From contig NZ_JACHIN010000006.1 in the NCBI RefSeq assembly GCF_014203235.1, positions 248,001-312,000 on the forward strand: DNA of 64,000 bases, in the 5' to 3' direction. The position numbers and the translations under genes were made by a program. The notes below the pieces were generated by a model. The model was not told the origin of the DNA and did not search any database. It worked only from the letters and a program-made list of their open reading frames with translations. The DNA comes from Nonomuraea endophytica. GTDB taxonomy: Bacteria; Actinomycetota; Actinomycetes; Streptosporangiales; Streptosporangiaceae. This document shows, in pieces, positions 58,995 to 64,000 of the stretch (its first letter is position 1; each line of letters starts with the position of its first letter).

Positions 58995-61900
58995 ATGCGG
59001 ATCGAGGTGCTGGGGCCGGTCCGGGCCTACAGTGACGGCGGGGCGCCGATCGACGTCGGCGGGACCAGGGTCCGTGCGCTGCTGGCCAGGCTGACGCTGG
59101 CCGGTGGCGAGGTGGTGCCGGTCGATGCGCTCGTCGACGGGCTGTGGGGCGAGCTCCCGCCGCGGGAGAGTGCCAGGGCGCTGCACGCGCTGGTGTACCG
59201 GCTGCGGCGGGCGCTGGGTGACGGCGAGGTCGTCGAGCTGGCGTCCGGCGGCTACCGTCTGCGTGTACCGGCCGAGGACGTCGACGCCAACCGGTTCGAG
59301 GACCTGGCCAGGCGCGGGCGCGGCGAGCTGGCCGCCGGCGCCGGGGGTGAGGCCGCCGCGCTGCTGGGCGCGGCGCTGGGGTTGTGGCGCGGTGACGCGC
59401 TGGCCGACGTGCTCGACCTCCCTTTCGCCGGTACGGCTGCCGCCCGCCTGGAGGAACTGCGTGCCACGGCCACCGAGGACCGGTTCGAGGCGGAGCTGCT
59501 GCTGGGCAACCACGGCGAGATCCTGGCCGAGCTGGAGGCGGCGGCAGCGGCGCATCCGCTGCGCGAGCGGCTGGCCGTACTGCGGATGCGGGCTTTGCAC
59601 GCGGCCGGTCGCCAGGCCGAGGCGCTGGCGCTGTATGAGCAGGTGCGCCGCACGCTCGCGGACGAACTGGGCATCGACCCCTCCGAGGAGCTGCGTGGGG
59701 CGCATCTGGCGGTGTTGCGCGGCGAGAGCGGGCCGTCGCGGCGCTCGCGGGCGACGCCGGGCCGGCTGCCGTCCGCGCTGACCGGCTTCGTCGGCCGTGA
59801 GGAGGAGCTGAACCTGCTCGCCACCCTGCTGGAGGGCTCACGGCTGGTCACCGTGGTCGGTCCGGGAGGGGTGGGCAAGACCCGGCTGGCGGTAGAGGCG
59901 GTGAGCCGGCATCGGGCGCATCGGCGCGGCCGTGTCTGGCTCGTCCCCCTGGCCGGAGTGGACACCCCGGCCGGGCTGCCCGAGGCGGTGCTGGGCACGG
60001 TCACCCCGGCCGAGGCCCTGCCGCCGGGGACCCCGCTCGACCGGACGGTCACCCTGCTGGCCGGTGGCGAAGGCGTGCTGGTGCTGGACAACTGCGAACA
60101 GATCTCCGAAGCGGCGGCCGCCTTCGCCGGGCAGCTGCTCGAACGCCTGCCGAACCTGACCATCCTCACCACGAGCCGGGAGCCGCTGGAGGTCATGGGT
60201 GAGGCGCTGTGCCGCCTGGCCCCGCTCGCCCTGCCCCCGGCGCACGCCGATCCGGTCCGCGCCGCGCGGGCGGGCGCGGTGCGGCTGTTCCTCGATCGGG
60301 CGGCCGCGGTGCACCCCGGCTTCGCGCTGGACGAGTCGACGGCGGGCCCCGTGGTCGACATCGTGCGCAGGCTGGACGGCCTGCCCCTCGCCCTGGAACT
60401 GGCCGCGGCCCGGCTGCGCACGATGGACGCGGCCGAGCTCGCCCGGCGCCTGGACGACCGCTTCCGGCTGCTCGGCACCGGCAACAGAACGGCCCAGCCG
60501 AGACAGCGGACACTCCGCGCGGTCATCGACTGGAGCTGGGACCTCCTCACCGACCAGGAACGGACCCTCGCCCGCCGAATGTCGATATTTCCGGCCAAAG
60601 CCGGGCTCGCGCAGATCGAAGCCGTGTGCGAGGCAGACGCCGCCTACCTGCTGGATTCGCTGGTCGACAAGTCCATCGTGGAGCGAGCCGGCGACGGCTA
60701 CCGGATGCTGGAAACCATCCGGGCCTACGCCGCCGGCGAGCTCCGGTCCGAGGAGCGCGAAGCCGTACGGCGCAGGCTCAAGCGCCACTACGCCGGGCTG
60801 GCCGAGCGGCACGAGCCGCTGCTGCGCGGGCAGGGGCAGGCGGAGTCGCTGCGGTTGTTCGAGTTCGAGCACGACAATCTCGTCTACGCACTCCAGACGG
60901 CCGTCGAGGACGGCGACGCCGAGGCGGCGGCCGGGATCCTCGGCCCGCTGTACTGGTACTGGGACATGCAGCGATATGACGGCCGGGCCGACGTCTACGT
61001 GGCCAGGGTGCTGGAGTTCGGCGACGCGCTGCCGCCCGCTGCCGGGGCCGCGTTCACCACGATCCACCTGCTGTCCGGTGAAGCGGACGCCGGGCGGATA
61101 CGGGCCGCGGTCGAGGACTGCGTGCGCACGGGCGCGCTGCGACGCTATCCGATGCTGCTGGCCATGACGCTGACGGCGGCCTTCATGGCCGGGCTGGACG
61201 ACCTGGTCGATCGGGAGATCGCCCGGGTCAGGGACGGCTCCGACGCCTGGGCCGTCGCGCACACCCACCTGGTCGAGGCGCTGCGCTGCCGTACCCGGGG
61301 AGACTGGGCGGGCGGGGCGAGCGCGGCGGCGCGGGCCTTGCGCGCGTTCGAGGAGGCGGGCGACGGGTGGTGGACCGCGATGATGCTGAACGGCACCGCC
61401 CAGATCCACGGCATCGAGGGCCGGCCCGACGACGCGGTCGCCGACTTCGAGCGCGGCATCTCGATCAGCGGCGGCCTCGCCTGGCAGGAGGAGATCTCCG
61501 CCCGGCTCGGGCTCGCCACGCAGCGCATGCGCGCCGGCGATCTGGAGGGGGACGACCTCGAAACCGCGCGCCGGGCGGCCATGGACCGTGGCCGGCCGAT
61601 GCTGGAGATCCAGGTTCACGCCTGCGCGGCGGAGTGGCACCGCCGCCGCGGCGAACCCGGCCGGGCCGATCAGGAACTCGACCGGCTGGAGCGGGTAGCC
61701 CGCGAGTGGTCCCTGCCCGCCGGGACGAGCGAGAGCCTGCTGCTGCCCGCCAGAATGGCGAACCTTCTCACGGCGGGTGACGCCGCGCGGGCGCGGGCGA
61801 TGCTGCCGAAGGCCGTCCGGGCGGCCGAGGCGAACATGGACCTCGCCCCGGCCGCCGAGCTCCTGGCCCGGCTGCTGTCGCTGGAGGGCGATCCGGCGGG

Positions 61901-62090
61901 CGCGGCGGCCGCGCTCGGGATGAGCGAGGTGATCCGCGGCGCCTTCGACCGAGGCGATGTGGAACTGGGCGCGCTCGCGGCCGGCCTGGTGGAGCGGCTC
62001 GGCCGTACCGGCTATGACCGGGCCTACCGGCGGGGCGCGGGCCTGCGGCGGGACGAGGCGATCGACGCCGTCATGAGGTCTGGCCGCTGA
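58995..62090 (+). CDS. AfsR/SARP-type regulator: BTAD plus NB-ARC plus helical repeats
   Basis: A 1031-residue regulator. Residues 1-90 are an OmpR-like winged helix (MRIEVLGPVRAYSDGG, RALHALVYRLRRALG), 95-240 the BTAD domain (RARRGRGELA region to ALYEQVRRTLADELGIDPSEELR). The NB-ARC follows with Walker A GPGGVGKTR near 297, Walker B VLVLDNCEQ, TTSREPL and GLPLALELAA. The C-terminal half is helical and TPR-like. Members control antibiotic or stress genes. Its 3' end overlaps the converging response regulator by 20 bp. Confidence 0.93.
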   Translation: MRIEVLGPVRAYSDGGAPIDVGGTRVRALLARLTLAGGEVVPVDALVDGLWGELPPRESARALHALVYRLRRALGDGEVVELASGGYRLRVPAEDVDANRFEDLARRGRGELAAGAGGEAAALLGAALGLWRGDALADVLDLPFAGTAAARLEELRATATEDRFEAELLLGNHGEILAELEAAAAAHPLRERLAVLRMRALHAAGRQAEALALYEQVRRTLADELGIDPSEELRGAHLAVLRGESGPSRRSRATPGRLPSALTGFVGREEELNLLATLLEGSRLVTVVGPGGVGKTRLAVEAVSRHRAHRRGRVWLVPLAGVDTPAGLPEAVLGTVTPAEALPPGTPLDRTVTLLAGGEGVLVLDNCEQISEAAAAFAGQLLERLPNLTILTTSREPLEVMGEALCRLAPLALPPAHADPVRAARAGAVRLFLDRAAAVHPGFALDESTAGPVVDIVRRLDGLPLALELAAARLRTMDAAELARRLDDRFRLLGTGNRTAQPRQRTLRAVIDWSWDLLTDQERTLARRMSIFPAKAGLAQIEAVCEADAAYLLDSLVDKSIVERAGDGYRMLETIRAYAAGELRSEEREAVRRRLKRHYAGLAERHEPLLRGQGQAESLRLFEFEHDNLVYALQTAVEDGDAEAAAGILGPLYWYWDMQRYDGRADVYVARVLEFGDALPPAAGAAFTTIHLLSGEADAGRIRAAVEDCVRTGALRRYPMLLAMTLTAAFMAGLDDLVDREIARVRDGSDAWAVAHTHLVEALRCRTRGDWAGGASAAARALRAFEEAGDGWWTAMMLNGTAQIHGIEGRPDDAVADFERGISISGGLAWQEEISARLGLATQRMRAGDLEGDDLETARRAAMDRGRPMLEIQVHACAAEWHRRRGEPGRADQELDRLERVAREWSLPAGTSESLLLPARMANLLTAGDAARARAMLPKAVRAAEANMDLAPAAELLARLLSLEGDPAGAAAALGMSEVIRGAFDRGDVELGALAAGLVERLGRTGYDRAYRRGAGLRRDEAIDAVMRSGR

Positions 62091-62712
62091 GCCGGATGAT
62101 GCCGCGGGAGGCGGCGACGGTCACCGCGGCGGTGCGGTCGTCGACGCCGAGCTTGGCGAAGATGTGCAGGAGGTGGGTCTTGACCGTGGCCTCGCTGATG
62201 CACAGGTGGGCGGCGATGGCCTTGTTGCTCATCCCCTGGGCGACGGCGCCCAGGACCTCGATCTCGCGGCCGCTGAGGGCGTCGGGCGCGTCGGCCCGCG
62301 CCCACGACAGCACCCGGGTGGCGATCGCCGGCGACAGCGCGCTCTCTCCTCGCGCCGCCGCCCGGATCGCGTCGAACAGCTGCTCGCGGCGGGTGTCCTT
62401 GAGCAGGTAGCCGATGGCTCCGGCGTCGATGGCGCGGGAGATGTCGCTGTCGGTGTCGTAGGTGGTGAGGACGATCACCTTGGCGGCGGGGTCGTGCGCG
62501 CGGATGCGGGTGATCGCGGTCGCGCCGTCGATCTCGGGCATCTGCAGGTCCATCAGGGTGACGTCGGGGCTCAGGTCGCGCGCCAGCCGTACCGCGTCCG
62601 TGCCGGACACGGCCTCGCCGACGACCTCCAGGTCGTCCTGGGTGCCGAGCATGGCCCGGATGCCGTCGCGCACCACCGGATGGTCGTCGGCGATCAGGAC
62701 GCGGACGGTCAT
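62071..62712 (-). CDS. NarL/FixJ-family response regulator (second system)
   Basis: A 213-residue response regulator. Phosphoacceptor Asp55 lies in TLMDLQMPEIDG; IADDHPVVRDGI, VIVLTTYDTDSD and GYLLKDTR complete the receiver. LuxR-type HTH: LSGREIEVLGAVAQGMSNKAIAAHLCISEATVKTHL (in pieces). The ATG at 62712 overlaps the stop of the kinase (ATGA). It is a paralogue of the regulator at 7.0 kb. The target is unknown. Confidence 0.94.
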   Translation of the reverse strand: MTVRVLIADDHPVVRDGIRAMLGTQDDLEVVGEAVSGTDAVRLARDLSPDVTLMDLQMPEIDGATAITRIRAHDPAAKVIVLTTYDTDSDISRAIDAGAIGYLLKDTRREQLFDAIRAAARGESALSPAIATRVLSWARADAPDALSGREIEVLGAVAQGMSNKAIAAHLCISEATVKTHLLHIFAKLGVDDRTAAVTVAASRGIIRLSGQTS

Positions 62713-63848
62713 CGCGCCCCGCTCAGCACCGCGACCGGGACGCCGGCCACGACCGTGGCGCCCGCTCCGGGCGCGCTCTCCACGAGCAGCGTGCCGCCGA
62801 GCTGCTCCATCCGCTCCCGCATGATCGACAGGCCGTGTCCGGAGGCGGCCCGCTCGGGATCGAAGCCGCCGCCGTCGTCGTGGACGTCCAGCACCACCAG
62901 GTCCTCCATGTACGACAGGGTCAGCGTGACCTGATCGGCGGCGGCGTGGCGGCGGGCGTTGGCCACGGCTTCCTGGGCCACGCGCAGCAGCTCCGCCTGG
63001 ACGTGGGCCTCCAGTGGCCGGAGCGTACCGGTGATCACGGTGTGCGCCTCGACGCCGGTCTCGTCGGACAGCCGGCCGGACAATCGCCGCAGGGCCTCCG
63101 GCAGGCCGCACTCGTCGAGGTCGCCCGGCCGCAGCGCCCCCACCACGCGGCGGCTTTCCGCGAGGTTCTCCCTGGTCACCCGTAATGCCTGGGTGAGGTG
63201 TTTGTTGTCGGGAAGGGTGGCCTGGGCCGCCTCCAGCAGCATCACCACGCTGGCGAAGCCCTGGGTGAGGCTGTCGTGGATGTCCCTGGCCAGCCGCTGC
63301 CGCTCGGCCGCCACGCCCGCCTCTCGTTCCGCCGCGGCCCGCGCCTCCTGCGCCGCCTGCAGCTCGTCGATGAGCCGCTTGCGTTCGGCGCTCTGCTGGG
63401 CCACGGAGTGGAAGTAGCCGACCGCGGCGCCCGCGCTGATCGCGATCAGCGCGCTGATGACGACCTCGGTCCAGGCGATCGACCCGGTCAAGTGGTAGCG
63501 GTGCCACAACCAGCCCCCGGCGCACGACACCACCGCGACCAGCCCGACCCGCACCGCGTCCATGCAGTACGGCGCCAGCACGCTCAGCCCGACCACCAGG
63601 AAGGAGGAGTCGACCGCGAACAGCCCCAGCCACAGCAACCCGCCGCCCAGCACGTACGGCAGCGGCACGTCACCCGGCTGCGGCGTGCGCAGCACGAACC
63701 ACACCGCGTACCAGGCGGCCAGCCCGGCCACCAGCACCACCGGCAGGACCCGGCCGCCCTCGATCACCGGTCCGGCCGAGGTCAGCACCAGCCACGAGAC
63801 GAAAAAGGCGTGCTGCCACCGGCGCCGCGACCGCTCCCAGGACTCCAC
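62709..63848 (-). CDS. Sensor histidine kinase (second system)
   Basis: A 379-residue membrane kinase. About five helices occupy residues 12-150, a coiled-coil follows (QQSAERKRLIDELQAAQEAR), then the phosphoacceptor LARDIHDSLTQGFASV and an HATPase domain (VANARRHAAADQV, DVHDDGGGFDP). Start is the GTG at 63848. It is cotranscribed with its response regulator. An inverted repeat (63862-63901) lies just upstream. Confidence 0.92.
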   Translation of the reverse strand: MESWERSRRRWQHAFFVSWLVLTSAGPVIEGGRVLPVVLVAGLAAWYAVWFVLRTPQPGDVPLPYVLGGGLLWLGLFAVDSSFLVVGLSVLAPYCMDAVRVGLVAVVSCAGGWLWHRYHLTGSIAWTEVVISALIAISAGAAVGYFHSVAQQSAERKRLIDELQAAQEARAAAEREAGVAAERQRLARDIHDSLTQGFASVVMLLEAAQATLPDNKHLTQALRVTRENLAESRRVVGALRPGDLDECGLPEALRRLSGRLSDETGVEAHTVITGTLRPLEAHVQAELLRVAQEAVANARRHAAADQVTLTLSYMEDLVVLDVHDDGGGFDPERAASGHGLSIMRERMEQLGGTLLVESAPGAGATVVAGVPVAVLSGAR

Positions 63849-63861
63849 ACCGCTGACGATA

Positions 63862-63901
63862 ATCAGTCGTCCGTCCGATCCACATCAACCAGTCGACTGA
63901 T
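63862..63901. repeat. Inverted repeat upstream of the kinase
   Basis: ATCAGTCG (63862-63869) and CGACTGAT (63894-63901) are exact complements 24 bp apart, and the right arm overlaps the palindrome CAGTCGACTG (63890-63899). It lies between the divergent kinase and lgt starts and may be a regulatory site. Confidence 0.45.
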
Positions 63902-63960
63902 CGCACAATCGGCGCACCGCTCGATGCGGGCGCGGCGGTGGCGGAACCAGACTCGACGGC

Positions 63961-64000
63961 GTGACAGCCATCCCCAGCCCGTCCCAGGCCGTCTGGCATC
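63961..64000 (+). CDS. lgt: Prolipoprotein diacylglyceryl transferase, 5' end only
   Basis: The GTG at 63961 opens a frame reading MTAIPSPSQAVWH up to the window edge. Actinobacterial Lgt proteins begin with this I-P-S-P-S-Q-x-V-W motif, and a divergent start here is plausible. Lgt attaches diacylglycerol to lipobox Cys residues of prolipoproteins in the membrane. Only 13 codons are visible, so the call rests on this motif. Confidence 0.62.
   Translation, partial: MTAIPSPSQAVWH

Noticed and set aside
1..64000. CRISPR arrays, tRNA or rRNA genes, prophage structural genes
   Set aside because: None was seen by eye; short tRNAs could be missed without a covariance search.

Overview
This is high-GC actinomycete DNA, with strong GC bias at third codon positions, many GTG/TTG starts, GTGA/ATGA start-stop overlaps and T-tract-free GC-rich terminators. 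The gene families (BTAD/NB-ARC regulators, DUF998, DUF1062, Clp-N/HTH pairs, F420-type nitroreductase, streptogrisin-type protease, CHAT proteins) fit a filamentous soil actinomycete, possibly of the Streptosporangiales. That placement is inference. I saw no tRNA, rRNA, CRISPR array or phage structural gene.

Layout. 1-3.9 kb: two tandem STAND-type NB-ARC ATPases sharing an N-terminal NSGIIxTG motif. 4.0-7.7 kb: ABC-2 exporter with a NarL-type two-component system. 7.7-10.3 kb: TerC-family protein behind a yybP-ykoY-type Mn2+ riboswitch, a metallo-beta-lactamase-fold hydrolase, and a RibD-like reductase divergent from an HxlR regulator over a perfect 10-bp inverted repeat. 10.8-21.6 kb: mixed metabolic, secreted and membrane genes, including a large subtilase and an MFS/SDR pair divergent from a GbsR/MarR-like regulator. 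21.6-29.3 kb: DUF1062 protein, leaderless substrate-binding protein, and a small NRPS locus (C-A-T-reductase plus a divergent stand-alone C domain around a palindrome). 29.3-30.5 kb: a broken FtsX-type permease.

30.5-39.8 kb is an arabinan/arabinoside utilisation locus: intracellular GH51, solute-binding lipoprotein, two permeases and a 1277-residue secreted GH51-like enzyme, divergent from a LacI regulator over CGTTGT operator repeats. 40.3-47.0 kb is the most unusual block: five tightly coupled genes (two paralogous membrane/helical-repeat proteins, a CHAT cysteine protease, a CBS-like/zinc-ribbon protein and another membrane protein), closed by a strong terminator. The normally continuous TPR-CHAT polypeptide is here split between a membrane protein and a separate protease.

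47-55 kb: a frameshifted AhpD-like gene, an M4 peptidase homologue with HQxxH in place of HExxH, a cyclodipeptide synthase with an MFS exporter, a DUF1648-like/GntR pair, a streptogrisin-like protease, and an HTH/Clp-N/DUF998 operon reading from a mirror-symmetric promoter that makes a leaderless mRNA. 55.3-56.3 kb is wreckage (IS481-type and MarR fragments). 56.3-64 kb: a MerR-HEAT fusion with a HEAT partner and a MerR-type 19-bp-spacer promoter, a zinc-ribbon membrane protein, an AfsR/BTAD-type regulator, a second NarL-type two-component system and the first codons of lgt. All family calls are by eye from sequence motifs; no database search was run.
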